Positions 48,642-57,080 of a DNA stretch of 64,000 bases are shown here, piece after piece. The DNA is from Chloroflexota bacterium. Lineage in GTDB: Bacteria; Chloroflexota; Anaerolineae; JAAYZQ01. How positions within the stretch are numbered: position 1 is the stretch's first letter; every line of letters begins with the position of its first letter. The notes below the pieces were generated by a model. The model was not told the origin of the DNA. It ran no database searches and saw only the letters and a program-made list of their open reading frames with translations. Position numbers and translations under genes: made by a program. The stretch spans positions 62,001 through 126,000 of the forward strand of contig JAGVRI010000010.1 in assembly GCA_018606645.1 (NCBI GenBank), read 5' to 3'.

Positions 48642-51600
48642 TCAGCCCAGCGCCTCTTCGACCTTCTGGATCAAGGCTTCCAGGGTAAACGGTTTGGGCA
48701 AGAAGGCCACCCCCGCTTTGAGCACGCCATGAGTGGCAATGACATTTTCGGTGTAGCCCGACATGTACAAGACCCGCATCTCCGGCCGCCGGGCCTGTAG
48801 CCGGCGCGCCAGCTCGCCCCCTCCCATCTGGGGCATGACCACATCGGTCAGCAACAGGTGGATGGGACCTTCATGGGTCTCGCTGAGTTCCAGCGCCTCA
48901 ACCCCCTGGGTGGCAACCAGCACCTCATACCCGCTCTCCCGCAAAGCCTGGGTGATGAGCTGCCGAATATCGGCCGCATCCTCAACCACCAGCAACGTAG
49001 CCTGGCGGGGACGGCGCACTACAGCCGCCGAAGGCTCCAGGATGGCCGGCCTGGCCTCCGCCTCCCTCCCATCGCGCGGCAGATAGACCTTGAAGGTGCT
49101 TCCCTGCCCCACCTCGCTATAGACGCCGATATGGCCGCCATGGCGCTTGACAATGCCATACACCGTGGACAACCCCAACCCGGTGCCCTGCCCCGGCCCC
49201 TTGGTGGTGAAGAACGGCTCAAAGATACGCGCCTTGACCTCCTCGCTCATCCCCTCCCCGGTGTCGCTCACCGCCAACATCACATACTCCCCCGGCTCCA
49301 CCCCAAAGTGATGCTCGGTATAGACCCGATCCAGGACCACGTTGGCCGTCTCGATCAGCAGCCGCCCGCCCTGCGGCATGGCGTCGCGGGCGTTGACCGC
49401 CAGGTTGAGCAGCACCTGGTCGAGCTGGTTGGCGTCGCCCACCACCGGCCAGAGGTCCTCGCTCAGGGCCAGAACCAGTTCGATGTCCTCGCCCAGGAGG
49501 CGAGGCAGCATCCGGCTCATCTCGCGGATACTGTCGTTGAGGTCCACCCGCCGCGTCTCCAGCGGCGTCTGACGGCTGAAGGTCAACAGTTGTTTGGTCA
49601 GCTCGTTCGCGCGATGGCAGGCCTCCTGGATGCGTTCCAGTTGGACCTGGAGAGGGTCTTCGGCGTGGAGCTGTTTGCCCATCAGCCGCGCGCTGAGCTG
49701 GATGATGGTCAACAGGTTGTTGAAGTCGTGGGCCACCCCGCCGGCCAGCCGCCCGACCGCCTCCATCTTTTGTGCCTGGCGGAACTGCTCCTCCAGACTC
49801 ACCTCCTGGGTGACATCGCGACCGGTGCTCACATAGCCGACGATCTCGCCGGCTGCGTCGCGCAACGGGGCGATGGTCGTATCCTCGTAGTAGAGCTGAC
49901 CGTCCTTGCGGCGGTTAATGAACCGCCCCTGCCAGGCCTGCCCACTCTGGATCGTCTCCCACAGGCGGCGGTAGAAGGCAGCATCGTGCCGGCCGCTCTT
50001 GAACAGGCGCGGGGTCTGGCCCACCAGTTCAGCCCGGCTGTAGCCGCTGATCCGCTCCAGGGCGGGGTTGGCGTAGGTGATGACCCCCTGCCGGTCGGTG
50101 ATGAGCACCGACTCGGCCGCCTGCTCGACGGCGGTGCTGAGCCGCACCCGCTCCTCCTCCAGCCAGGCGCGGGCCAGCGCCCCGCCCACCTGCTCGGCTA
50201 CCCGCCAGGCCAGCTCGACCTCCTCCGAGGTGAAGCGACGGGCTTCTAACGCGTCCAGGCCCAGGCTGCCTACCACCTCCCCCTCGACGAGGAGGGGCAG
50301 GAGGAGGATCGAGGCGACGTCCCGCCGGCGCATCAGGTCGTGGACGGGCGACAGGCGCGGGTCGGAGGTAGCATCGTCAATGACCAGCGGCCGCTTTTCG
50401 GTGAGCAGGAACTGAAAGGAGGGGTTGCCCTCGACGGGGATGATCGCGCCCAGGGCGGAGGGTCGGCCCTCGGTGTGGTACTCGGCGACCACCACCGCTT
50501 CTGTCCGGGCGGCGTTGAGGAGGGCGGCGCCGCTCTGGGGCAGTTGGAAGGCGAGGGCCAGCTCACGGCAGGCGGTTTCCAGGATCGTCTCCACGCGGGA
50601 GGTGGTGGCCGAGGCGGCGATGACCCGGTTGAGGAGAGCCAGTTCGCGGTTACGGCGTCGGGCCTCCTCGTACAGCCGCGCGTTCTCCAGGGCGATGGCG
50701 GCATGGGCGGCCAGCATCTCTAACAACTTCAGGTCCTCATCGGTAAAGGCGTCTGGCCGGTAGCTCTGGGTGGAGAGCGCCCCGATGATCCGCTCCCCGA
50801 GACGCATTGGAGCGACCAGGAGTGAACGGACCGACTCAGCCGCGCCAAAATGAACCCCGCGCGCTGCGTCCTGCGCCGCCAGGTCGTCGATCTTGAGCGA
50901 CTGGCCGGTGATCATGACGCGGCCGGTCAGGCCCTGTTCGAGGGGGAGGCGAAGCCCGGGCCAGCGCCCACCGCGGTCGATCAGATACACGCCGACGCTT
51001 TCGCCCCGAGATTCATCCAGCAGGGCGATCACAAACGCCTCGCACGGCATCAGCCGGGCCACGGCCTGGTGGATGGCGGTATAGACCTGCTCCGGATCCG
51101 TCCGTTCGCGGGTGGCCAGCTCCAGGCTCACCTCGCGCAGCACCTCCAGCCGCGCCGACCAGCGGCTGAGCGTCTCCTCGGCCTCTTTGCGGGCGGTGAT
51201 GTCGCGGGCGACTCCTTCCAGCGCGATCAGATTCCCGTCCGGATCATAGACCGGCACGTTGATCTGCTCGGTCCAGAAGACGTGGCCATCTTTGTGCACC
51301 CAGCGCAGGGTGAGGGGTGTGTGAAAGGCGCCCTCTCCCTGAAAATAGGCCTCCAGCAGCGGCCGATCGTCGGGGTGGACCAGCTTGAGCCCCAGTTGGG
51401 GGTCGGCGTAATGTTCCTCCGGCGTGTAACCGGTCATCCCTGTCGCTGCGGGATTGACGTAGGTGAAGCGCGGCTTGGGAACAAATTCATAGCGGTAGAT
51501 CAGGTCCCGGGCGCTCTCGGCCAGCCGGCGGAACCTCTCCTCACTCTCGCGCAGCGCGGCAGCGGCTGCTTCCTCATAGGCCAGCAACGCGGCCAGGTCG

Positions 51601-51965
51601 TGGAGGAGAATCAACGCCCCCCGGATTCGGCCGGCGTCCGGGAGGGGAAACATGCGGACCTCGGGGCGGATCGGCGGGTCAAAGGGTCGGCCAAGTTGAT
51701 GCAGGGCCGGCGAAAGGACGCGCGGCTGTCCCTCGGTCAGGACCGAGCGCAGCGCCTGCCAGACCGTCGGGGGCAGCTCCGGAAGGAGTTCGGCCAGAGG
51801 GCGGCCCTGGGCCGTGTCGGACGGGATGCCGGTGCGCACCGCCAGCCACTCATTCCACAGGATGACGCGCTCCCGCTCATCGAGGACCAGCACGCCCAGG
51901 TCGCTGGCGTCGAGAAAGACCTGGATCAGCGTCTGGATCAAGGGAAGAGAAAGGCTGTCGAGCAT
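48642..51965 (-). CDS. Large multi-sensor hybrid histidine kinase (PAS-PAS-GAF-GAF-PAS-HisKA-HATPase-REC)
   Basis: Soluble kinase of 1107 aa; the start is the ATG at 51965 after GTGGGAGGAA (the track frame begins in the neighbouring gene). In order: cluster-type PAS (about 15-130, [20 protein letters not shown]), a PAS with PAC (about 145-265, [20 protein letters not shown]), GAF (about 280-430), GAF (about 440-590), PAS (about 600-715, [20 protein letters not shown]), HisKA with His in [20 protein letters not shown], ATPase ([39 protein letters not shown]), and a receiver with Asp in [20 protein letters not shown]. It lies second in the chemosensory operon. Signals are unknown; GAF and PAS domains sense small ligands, redox or light. 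Confidence 0.93.
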   Translation of the reverse strand: MLDSLSLPLIQTLIQVFLDASDLGVLVLDERERVILWNEWLAVRTGIPSDTAQGRPLAELLPELPPTVWQALRSVLTEGQPRVLSPALHQLGRPFDPPIRPEVRMFPLPDAGRIRGALILLHDLAALLAYEEAAAAALRESEERFRRLAESARDLIYRYEFVPKPRFTYVNPAATGMTGYTPEEHYADPQLGLKLVHPDDRPLLEAYFQGEGAFHTPLTLRWVHKDGHVFWTEQINVPVYDPDGNLIALEGVARDITARKEAEETLSRWSARLEVLREVSLELATRERTDPEQVYTAIHQAVARLMPCEAFVIALLDESRGESVGVYLIDRGGRWPGLRLPLEQGLTGRVMITGQSLKIDDLAAQDAARGVHFGAAESVRSLLVAPMRLGERIIGALSTQSYRPDAFTDEDLKLLEMLAAHAAIALENARLYEEARRRNRELALLNRVIAASATTSRVETILETACRELALAFQLPQSGAALLNAARTEAVVVAEYHTEGRPSALGAIIPVEGNPSFQFLLTEKRPLVIDDATSDPRLSPVHDLMRRRDVASILLLPLLVEGEVVGSLGLDALEARRFTSEEVELAWRVAEQVGGALARAWLEEERVRLSTAVEQAAESVLITDRQGVITYANPALERISGYSRAELVGQTPRLFKSGRHDAAFYRRLWETIQSGQAWQGRFINRRKDGQLYYEDTTIAPLRDAAGEIVGYVSTGRDVTQEVSLEEQFRQAQKMEAVGRLAGGVAHDFNNLLTIIQLSARLMGKQLHAEDPLQVQLERIQEACHRANELTKQLLTFSRQTPLETRRVDLNDSIREMSRMLPRLLGEDIELVLALSEDLWPVVGDANQLDQVLLNLAVNARDAMPQGGRLLIETANVVLDRVYTEHHFGVEPGEYVMLAVSDTGEGMSEEVKARIFEPFFTTKGPGQGTGLGLSTVYGIVKRHGGHIGVYSEVGQGSTFKVYLPRDGREAEARPAILEPSAAVVRRPRQATLLVVEDAADIRQLITQALRESGYEVLVATQGVEALELSETHEGPIHLLLTDVVMPQMGGGELARRLQARRPEMRVLYMSGYTENVIATHGVLKAGVAFLPKPFTLEALIQKVEEALG

Positions 51966-51988
51966 GGGGTTCCTCCCACCGATCTGGT

Positions 51989-52957
51989 TTATCGGGTCAG
52001 CCTGGTCAACAGCCGCGCCACATCCGCCTGGGGCATGATCAGGATGAGATAGGTGATCAACTCGGTGTCGCTGATCGTCAGGCTGCTCAAAAAGACCACG
52101 GCCCACGCTGCCCCCGGTAACAGGCGGAGCAGCGAACTCACGGCGGTGGGGCCGGAGAGGTTCACGCTCATCTGGGGAATGCCCACCTGAAGCCGCACCT
52201 GGAGCTGGTTGCCGAGGGTGGCGAGGGCGGCGTTGAGGATGATGTTGCCCGCCTCGGACAGGACCGATTGTTCCGTCGGCGAAAGACGGGCCAACTCCGA
52301 CTCGCCGCCCCAGAGGGTGCGCACCAGGAGCAGAGCGTGGATCGGCGGTAAGACCAGGGCCGCCACCCCCTCCAGCGGGCCGCTGAACCGCTGCTGGACG
52401 AGGGTGCCGACGGCCGGGACCTGGCACTCGAAGAAGGCCCGCAGCCCGGCGGTGGTCATCACTTCTACCTTGGGCACCTTCAACAGGCACGGTCGTTCCA
52501 GGAGCACGCTCAGTGCCTGGGCGGCCTGGCCCATGGCGATGTTCATCAGCTCGGTAAAGGCGTCCAGTTGCAGGTCCGACAGGGTCGTCAGGTCGGCCGG
52601 CCCGATCAATTCACACACGGCTTCCAGGACCTTGTCGGTCGGCTCGGTCTTGCTCAGAAAGCGGGAAGCGCCGGCGGCGAACGCCTGTTCCTGGGTGGCT
52701 CGTTGCACATCGGCCGAGTAGGTGAGGATGGGGACGGATGGCCGGCGCGCTCGCAGCCGGCGGATCACCTCCAAACCATCCATGTCCGGCATCAGCAGGT
52801 CCACGGTGATCAGATCGGGATCGACCGCATCCAGCATCTCCAGCGCCACGCGGCCCCCCTCCGCTTCGGCGACAGTGTACCCAGCATGGCTCAGCAGAGC
52901 CTTTAACCGATGACGCGCATAGGCAGAGTCGTCAATGATCAAGACCTTCCCGGCCAT
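51989..52957 (-). CDS. Receiver-CheC fusion protein
   Basis: Protein of 322 aa joining a CheY-like receiver (1-125: KVLIIDDSAYARHRLKALLS, Asp in DLITVDLLMPDMDGLEVIRR, SRFLSKTEPTDKV in place of the KP motif) to a CheC-type phosphatase domain (about 130-322). Both phosphatase helices keep the E-x2-N pair: DAFTELMNIAMGQAAQALSV and QSVLSEAGNIILNAALATLG. The receiver probably gates the phosphatase. It is first in the chemosensory operon behind a near-consensus promoter. ATG at 52957 follows GGTGGAG; a GTG at 52966 is the alternative. A stand-alone CheC lies at the other end of the cluster. Confidence 0.9.
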   Translation of the reverse strand: MAGKVLIIDDSAYARHRLKALLSHAGYTVAEAEGGRVALEMLDAVDPDLITVDLLMPDMDGLEVIRRLRARRPSVPILTYSADVQRATQEQAFAAGASRFLSKTEPTDKVLEAVCELIGPADLTTLSDLQLDAFTELMNIAMGQAAQALSVLLERPCLLKVPKVEVMTTAGLRAFFECQVPAVGTLVQQRFSGPLEGVAALVLPPIHALLLVRTLWGGESELARLSPTEQSVLSEAGNIILNAALATLGNQLQVRLQVGIPQMSVNLSGPTAVSSLLRLLPGAAWAVVFLSSLTISDTELITYLILIMPQADVARLLTRLTR

Positions 52958-53005
52958 CCTCTCCACCTCATCTTCACGTTCAAGGCTCGATCCAAAGCTG
53001 ACGTA

Positions 53006-53034
53006 ATTATACTAAAAATTGCTCATGCTGTCCA
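53006..53034 (-). promoter_or_regulatory. Sigma-70 promoter of the chemosensory operon
   Basis: On the minus strand TGGACA (53034-53029) and TATAAT (53011-53006) are 17 bases apart. The +1 would be near 52999, giving a leader of about 40 bases to the REC-CheC start. It is the only good promoter found upstream of the 13-gene cluster. Confidence 0.75.
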
Positions 53035-53056
53035 ATATTCCGAACTGGCGGTTCAC

Positions 53057-53193
53057 GGCTGCTGCCAGGTCAAGCCCCCAATGGGAGCCGAGGCTTCCGC
53101 CGGAACGGAATCACGCCGAACCCCAGCTCAAGCTTCTCCTCCTGCGCTGTTCCGCAACGCCGCAGCGGGCTTGTCAACCACCTGGCAATAGCC
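53057..53193 (+). repeat. Dispersed inverted-repeat element, family 1 (copy A)
   Basis: The core GAGGCTTCCGCCGGAACGGA, ATCACGCCGAACCCCAGCTC and AAGCTTCTCC matches three other copies. The outer arms GGCTGCTGCCAGGT and ACCTGGCAATAGCC pair at 12 of 14 positions. The element lies in the 466-base gap between the chemosensory operon and the glycosyltransferase operon; apart from the promoter and the inverted repeat at 53239 I see nothing else there. Confidence 0.75.
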
Positions 53194-53238
53194 GTTATTC
53201 ATTCATGGAGAGCTGCTGCATCGTCCGGCCTGAGGCAA

Positions 53239-53322
53239 GGCATTCCCGGCAATGGCGTATAAAGACACTCGGCTCTGGCCAATTCGCGGTGGTTGCAGTG
53301 GCAGGTGGTCAACGGGAATGCC
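53239..53322. repeat. Long-spaced 10-bp inverted repeat in intergenic sequence
   Basis: GGCATTCCCG (53239-53248) recurs as CGGGAATGCC (53313-53322), with GCAATGGCGTATAAAG and GGCCAATTCGCGG between. The arms are exact. No gene or promoter can be tied to it; it may be a remnant of a mobile or extragenic repeat. Confidence 0.5.
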
Positions 53323-53423
53323 TCGCTTCCTATGTGGTCAATGGAGAATGCAACCGCCTTGTAACCGCGTGGGCCGGACACTGACCGCCGTGGGATGAAA
53401 TTGGACTGCGATAGCTCACCCGC

Positions 53424-54584
53424 TCAAATCCACCGCACCCGCTGGCGGGGCAGGTTGCGGCCTTTCCACATCGCCCGGCCCGTCGCCGTCCAGAGCATCG
53501 ATCGAAAAGCGATAAAGACCAGCAACAGGACGTGGATCGGATAGAGAAAGGCCAGGTAGAGGGGAAAGCGGAGACGGGCCATGACGATTCCCCACAGGGC
53601 CAGCATCTCCGCCGCGGCCAGCACCGCCGGCCACACGGCGAACGTCTGGCTGCCCAGCCCCAGCGCCCGGAGCGCCAGCACCAGCAGCGGTTCTTCGCTG
53701 ATCAGCAGGACCCACAGCCAGACAAACAGGTACTCGGCCAGCCGAAAGTCAAAGACGGCAAACAAGTTCTTGGTGAACCCCTCCAGCGCCCCGCGAAACC
53801 CGGAATACATCCGGCAACATACCAATTCTCCGGCATCCACCACCCGCCAGCGGAGGCGGTGCTCCTTCACCCGCCGTCCCAGGGCAATGTCATCGATCGG
53901 GCTGGTGCGTACCGCCGCGTGCCCCCCCACCGCCTCGTAGGCCGTCCGGCGGAAGAACATCCATTGCCCATTGGTTAAGGAAAGGTCGGGGGTGCGCACC
54001 CGATGGGCCAGCGCAATCGGCAAAAAGGAGAAGAAGCACCAGAAGACGGCCGGTATCGTCAGCCGCTCCCCCCAGGTGAGCAAGCGCTGGCGGAGAAAGC
54101 CGCTGAGCAGATCGGCTCGCTCCGCGCACAATGCCGCCACGCCCGCCTGGAGCATCTGGGGATGATGGAGCGTATCGGCGTCGGTAAAGAGCAACAGTTC
54201 GCCCGATGCTGCTTCGGCCAGTTGCTGACAGGCCCAGTGCTTGCCCAGCCAGCCCTCTGGCAGCGGCCGGCCGGTCAGGACCCGCAGTCGATCGTGGGCG
54301 TGGTCCAGTTCGGCCAGCAGCTCGGCCGTGCCGTCCACCGAGCCATCATCCAGCACCAGGACCTCAAAGTCGGGGTAGTCCTGCGCCAATAACGAGCGCA
54401 GGCAGTCCCCGATCACGGCGTGCTCGTTTCGGACCGGGATCAGGACCGAAACGCGCGGGAAACGCACCGGACTGGGATAACTCCGGAGACGCCGTAGCGC
54501 CAACAGGTTACTGAGCGCAATAAGGAGCAGAATCCCCACAAAGACGACAATGCCAACCTGATGGCGGAACCAAAAGGGGGTCAA
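53424..54584 (-). CDS. Family 2 glycosyltransferase, membrane-associated
   Basis: Inverting GT-A glycosyltransferase (386 aa from the chosen start). After one N-terminal helix (VGIVVFVGILLLIALSNLLA) come VSVLIPVRNEHAVIGDCLRS, VLVLDDGSVDGTAELL, and the metal-binding DxD in GELLLFTDADTLHHPQMLQA; the acceptor-side region has SPIDDIALGRRVKEHRLRWR, followed by three to four C-terminal membrane helices. It resembles CrtQ/HpnB-type enzymes that glycosylate carotenoids, hopanoids or glycerolipids. TTG at 54584 overlaps the plsY stop and has GGGAGG five bases before; the track's GTG at 54614 lacks a ribosome site. Coupling to plsY suggests a membrane-lipid acceptor. Confidence 0.85.
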   Translation of the reverse strand: MTPFWFRHQVGIVVFVGILLLIALSNLLALRRLRSYPSPVRFPRVSVLIPVRNEHAVIGDCLRSLLAQDYPDFEVLVLDDGSVDGTAELLAELDHAHDRLRVLTGRPLPEGWLGKHWACQQLAEAASGELLLFTDADTLHHPQMLQAGVAALCAERADLLSGFLRQRLLTWGERLTIPAVFWCFFSFLPIALAHRVRTPDLSLTNGQWMFFRRTAYEAVGGHAAVRTSPIDDIALGRRVKEHRLRWRVVDAGELVCCRMYSGFRGALEGFTKNLFAVFDFRLAEYLFVWLWVLLISEEPLLVLALRALGLGSQTFAVWPAVLAAAEMLALWGIVMARLRFPLYLAFLYPIHVLLLVFIAFRSMLWTATGRAMWKGRNLPRQRVRWI

Positions 54585-55381
54585 CCCCGCCTCCCCAGCC
54601 GACGCCGCAGCCACGGCCGCAGCCGGGGCGGGTTCCGCAGCTCAGACCAATGCTTGCCGAGGACCACGAGCAGGTTGCCCACCCAGACGACCAGCAAGGA
54701 AGATGATGCACCTGAACCCAGCAGATAGAGCAGGAGCGCCACCATCCCCAGGACCGCCGACCAGGCATCGGTCGCGTTGACGGCGATGGCCAGCAAGAGG
54801 GTCAGTCCCAACACCGTCGGCCCAGCCCACAGGGTCAGCCCACTCCAGACGCCGAAGGTGACGGCCACCGCCTTGCCGCCCCGAAATCGCAGGAGGGGCG
54901 AAAAGGCATGTCCGGCAATGGGAGCCAGCGCCACCGGGACCAGAGGCCAACCACTCAGACCGGCCTCAAAGTGGGCCAGACCCACCGGCACTGCGCCCTT
55001 CAAATAGTCCAACAGCACGGCCGGCACTCCGGCTCGCCATCCACCAGCGCGCCAGGCGTTGGCTGCACCAGGGTTACCATCCCCGTAGCGGCGAACGTCA
55101 GATCGGGCGATGAGACGGCCCATCCAGACGGAGAAGGGAAGCGAGCCAGCGAGGAAACCCAGAACCGTCCACAGCAGCACCGCCCCGAAAGACGGCCCCG
55201 CCGGAAATAAACTGCCCACCGGCGTCCAGTAGTGCTGCATCGTATCGGGCGGGATATCTGCTCCCTCAAAGAACGGCTGGTGGGCCTGCACCGGCGCTGC
55301 AGCCAGGAGCAGCCCGATCAGGGACAGCCCCGCCGACAGCACCCGGATGCCCCATGGCTGCAGACTCCGGGTGGGGTGCAT
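54581..55381 (-). CDS. plsY: PlsY glycerol-3-phosphate acyltransferase with N-terminal extension
   Basis: Transfers acyl groups from acyl-phosphate (made by PlsX) to glycerol 3-phosphate, the first step of phospholipid synthesis. The PlsY motifs are VLGFLAGSLPFSVWMGRLIA, DVRRYGDGNPGAANAWRAGG, LLDYLKGAVPVGLA and AGHAFSPLLRFRGGKAVAVT. At 266 aa it is about 65 residues longer than usual: the N-terminus is an extra signal-peptide-like segment (VLSAGLSLIGLLLAAAPVQA) plus a polar stretch with PFFEGADIPPDTMQHYW, which I do not recognise. It overlaps the glycosyltransferase and follows the Rieske gene by three bases. PlsX is encoded about 4 kb away on the other strand. Confidence 0.9.
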   Translation of the reverse strand: MHPTRSLQPWGIRVLSAGLSLIGLLLAAAPVQAHQPFFEGADIPPDTMQHYWTPVGSLFPAGPSFGAVLLWTVLGFLAGSLPFSVWMGRLIARSDVRRYGDGNPGAANAWRAGGWRAGVPAVLLDYLKGAVPVGLAHFEAGLSGWPLVPVALAPIAGHAFSPLLRFRGGKAVAVTFGVWSGLTLWAGPTVLGLTLLLAIAVNATDAWSAVLGMVALLLYLLGSGASSSLLVVWVGNLLVVLGKHWSELRNPPRLRPWLRRRLGRRG

Positions 55382-55384
55382 TCG

Positions 55385-55735
55385 CTAGATCCCGATCCGG
55401 ACACGCCCGTTCTCCGTCCGAACCGGGTACACTGGAAGGGCGTGCTCCCGCCGCAGAGCGCCCAGCACCCGCCCTACCCCTGGCGGCCACGGGCTCCACT
55501 CCGCCACTTCTCCGGTCTGCAAAGAGAAGGCACTGCGGTGCCGCGGACAGACCAGAAATCCGTCGTCGGTGATCCTGCCGTTTTTCAGCGAGGCGCCCAG
55601 ATGGGGGCAGCGGGCGGCAACAGCATAGATCTGCCCCTGGTAGCGAATCAGGAGGATGGGGGCGCCCTCCACCTCGACCACCTCCCGCACCCCCTCGGGC
55701 AGGCGGCTTTCATCCAGAATGTCCAACCATTTCAT
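55385..55735 (-). CDS. Rieske [2Fe-2S] ferredoxin-like protein
   Basis: Small soluble electron-transfer protein (116 aa) with both cluster motifs: CPHLGA (C-x-H) and CPRHRSAFSLQTGEVAEWSP (C-x2-H), spaced 15 residues apart, and the YAVAARCPHLGASLKNGRIT fold element. There is no membrane anchor, so it belongs with the NirD/dioxygenase-type ferredoxins and not with respiratory bc-complex Rieske proteins. It opens an operon with plsY and a glycosyltransferase; a lipid hydroxylase or desaturase partner is conceivable but none is encoded here. Confidence 0.93.
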   Translation of the reverse strand: MKWLDILDESRLPEGVREVVEVEGAPILLIRYQGQIYAVAARCPHLGASLKNGRITDDGFLVCPRHRSAFSLQTGEVAEWSPWPPGVGRVLGALRREHALPVYPVRTENGRVRIGI

Positions 55736-55809
55736 CGCAAGGTCCCTTTCATTGGTGCCACTCTATTCGTGCCCCACTAAATCGCGCGAGAGGAGTATAG
55801 TTGTACCCC

Positions 55810-55839
55810 AGTATACCATCCCCGCGCGTTCTCTGTCAA
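55810..55839 (-). promoter_or_regulatory. Sigma-70 promoter of the Rieske-plsY operon
   Basis: On the minus strand TTGACA (55839-55834) and TATACT (55815-55810) are spaced by 18 bases. The leader to the Rieske ATG is about 70 bases. Confidence 0.8.
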
Positions 55840-55942
55840 ACCATTGCGTTCCGTCATGTACGAGGTGACCAAGATGTAGCCCAGGGGAGCGGCTTGGCGC
55901 CTCCCCCTGCCTTGAGGTTCGCTCTTTCGACCCGGCCCGTGG

Positions 55943-55948
55943 TATAAT
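55943..55948 (+). promoter_or_regulatory. -10 box giving a leaderless glycosidase transcript
   Basis: TATAAT ends eight bases before the ATG at 55956, so the predicted +1 coincides with the start codon. No convincing -35 box is present (TTCGCT at 19 bases is weak), and no Shine-Dalgarno precedes the ATG, which fits a leaderless mRNA. Confidence 0.55.
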
Positions 55949-55955
55949 GGTCGTC

Positions 55956-57080
55956 ATGCAACGGCGAAATGTGGGGCGACGGAAGTTCAAACACGTACGA
56001 TTCCCATGGCTGGCTTTGCTGGCGCTGCTGGCCGGCACGCCATTCCGTCCGGTGGTGTCCTTGGGACCTCCCCAGACGGTGGAAAGCATCAACCCTAAAA
56101 TGGGCATCCATACCCGCCTGACCGACGAGGTAGAGCCGTGGAAGATCAAGCGTACCCTGGAGATGGTGCGCGAAATGGGAGCTTCGTGGATCGTCGAGTA
56201 TTTCCCCTGGGCCTATTATGAGCCATCGCCGGGTCACTTCGACTGGAGCCACGCCGATCTGGTGGTGGACCATGCCCGCCGCCAGGGATTGACGGTGATT
56301 GCCCGGTTGGGATATGTCCCAGAGTGGGCCCGCCCCGACCCAGAAGAACAGGTGACGACCTTCACCTATCTGGACGAAGCCCATTATGAGACCTTTGCCC
56401 GCTACGTCCAGGCGTTCGTCGCCCATTTCCGTGGACGCGTGGGGCACATTGTCATCTGGAACGAGCCGAACCTCAGCCTGGAATGGGGCTACCGTCCCGT
56501 CGATCCAGAGGGCTATACAGCTCTGCTGCGGGCCGTGTACGCCCGGGCCAAGGCCGCCAACCCGGATGTTGTGGTCTTGGGCGGAGCCCTGGCTCCCACG
56601 CTGGCCCCGGTGGACGATCCGGAGGGGATGAACGACCTGGACTACTTACGACGGATGCTGGCGGCCGGAGTCGGCGAGGTGATGGACGGATTAGCCGTCC
56701 ATGCCTATGGCTGGCAGTTTCCCCCCGACGCCCCAGCCGACCCGAACACGGTGAATTTCGCCCGCACGGAACTCCTCCATCAGTTGCTGGTGGAGGCAGG
56801 GTATCCCAACCTGCCGATCTATGTGACGGAAGGGGGCTGGAACGACCATCCCCGTTGGACAAAGGCTGTCCGGCCGGCGCAACGAGCCGCCTTTTCCATC
56901 CGCGCCTATCAAAAGGCGCTGGAGGAATGGCCCTGGTGCCCGGCGGTCGTCCTGTGGGCCTTCCGCTACCCTCGTCCGGCCAACACTTACCAGGACTATT
57001 TTACGTTTGTCACCGCCGACTTTACCCCTAAACCGATCTACTTGGCCGTGCAACGCTACGCCAGAGGGCAGGAGCCATGA
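55956..57080 (+). CDS. Clan GH-A glycoside hydrolase-like protein (GH39/GH5 type)
   Basis: A 374-aa protein with a signal-anchor segment (WLALLALLAGTPFRPVVSLG) after a basic start, so it acts outside the membrane. The TIM-barrel motifs are EMGASWIVEYFPWAYYEPSP, GLTVIARLGYVPEWARPDP, the acid/base Glu in GHIVIWNEPNLSLEWGYRPV, the VHAYGW strand, and the nucleophile Glu in PIYVTEGGWNDHPRW, which is the clan GH-A arrangement. The substrate is unknown; beta-xylosides and related glycans are possible for GH39-like members. I use ATG 55956 because the -10 box overlaps the track start at 55947. It overlaps the downstream binding-protein gene by four bases. Confidence 0.82.
   Translation: MQRRNVGRRKFKHVRFPWLALLALLAGTPFRPVVSLGPPQTVESINPKMGIHTRLTDEVEPWKIKRTLEMVREMGASWIVEYFPWAYYEPSPGHFDWSHADLVVDHARRQGLTVIARLGYVPEWARPDPEEQVTTFTYLDEAHYETFARYVQAFVAHFRGRVGHIVIWNEPNLSLEWGYRPVDPEGYTALLRAVYARAKAANPDVVVLGGALAPTLAPVDDPEGMNDLDYLRRMLAAGVGEVMDGLAVHAYGWQFPPDAPADPNTVNFARTELLHQLLVEAGYPNLPIYVTEGGWNDHPRWTKAVRPAQRAAFSIRAYQKALEEWPWCPAVVLWAFRYPRPANTYQDYFTFVTADFTPKPIYLAVQRYARGQEP

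Noticed and set aside
51966-52490. N-terminal extension of the large hybrid kinase ORF
   Set aside because: It is an out-of-frame reading of the REC-CheC gene; ATG at 51965 has a Shine-Dalgarno and starts the first PAS domain.
52958-53423. A small gene or structured RNA gene in the 466-base gap
   Set aside because: Short ORFs there lack ribosome sites and recognisable products; the sequence is explained by a promoter, a family 1 repeat and one inverted repeat. No tRNA-like fold was seen.
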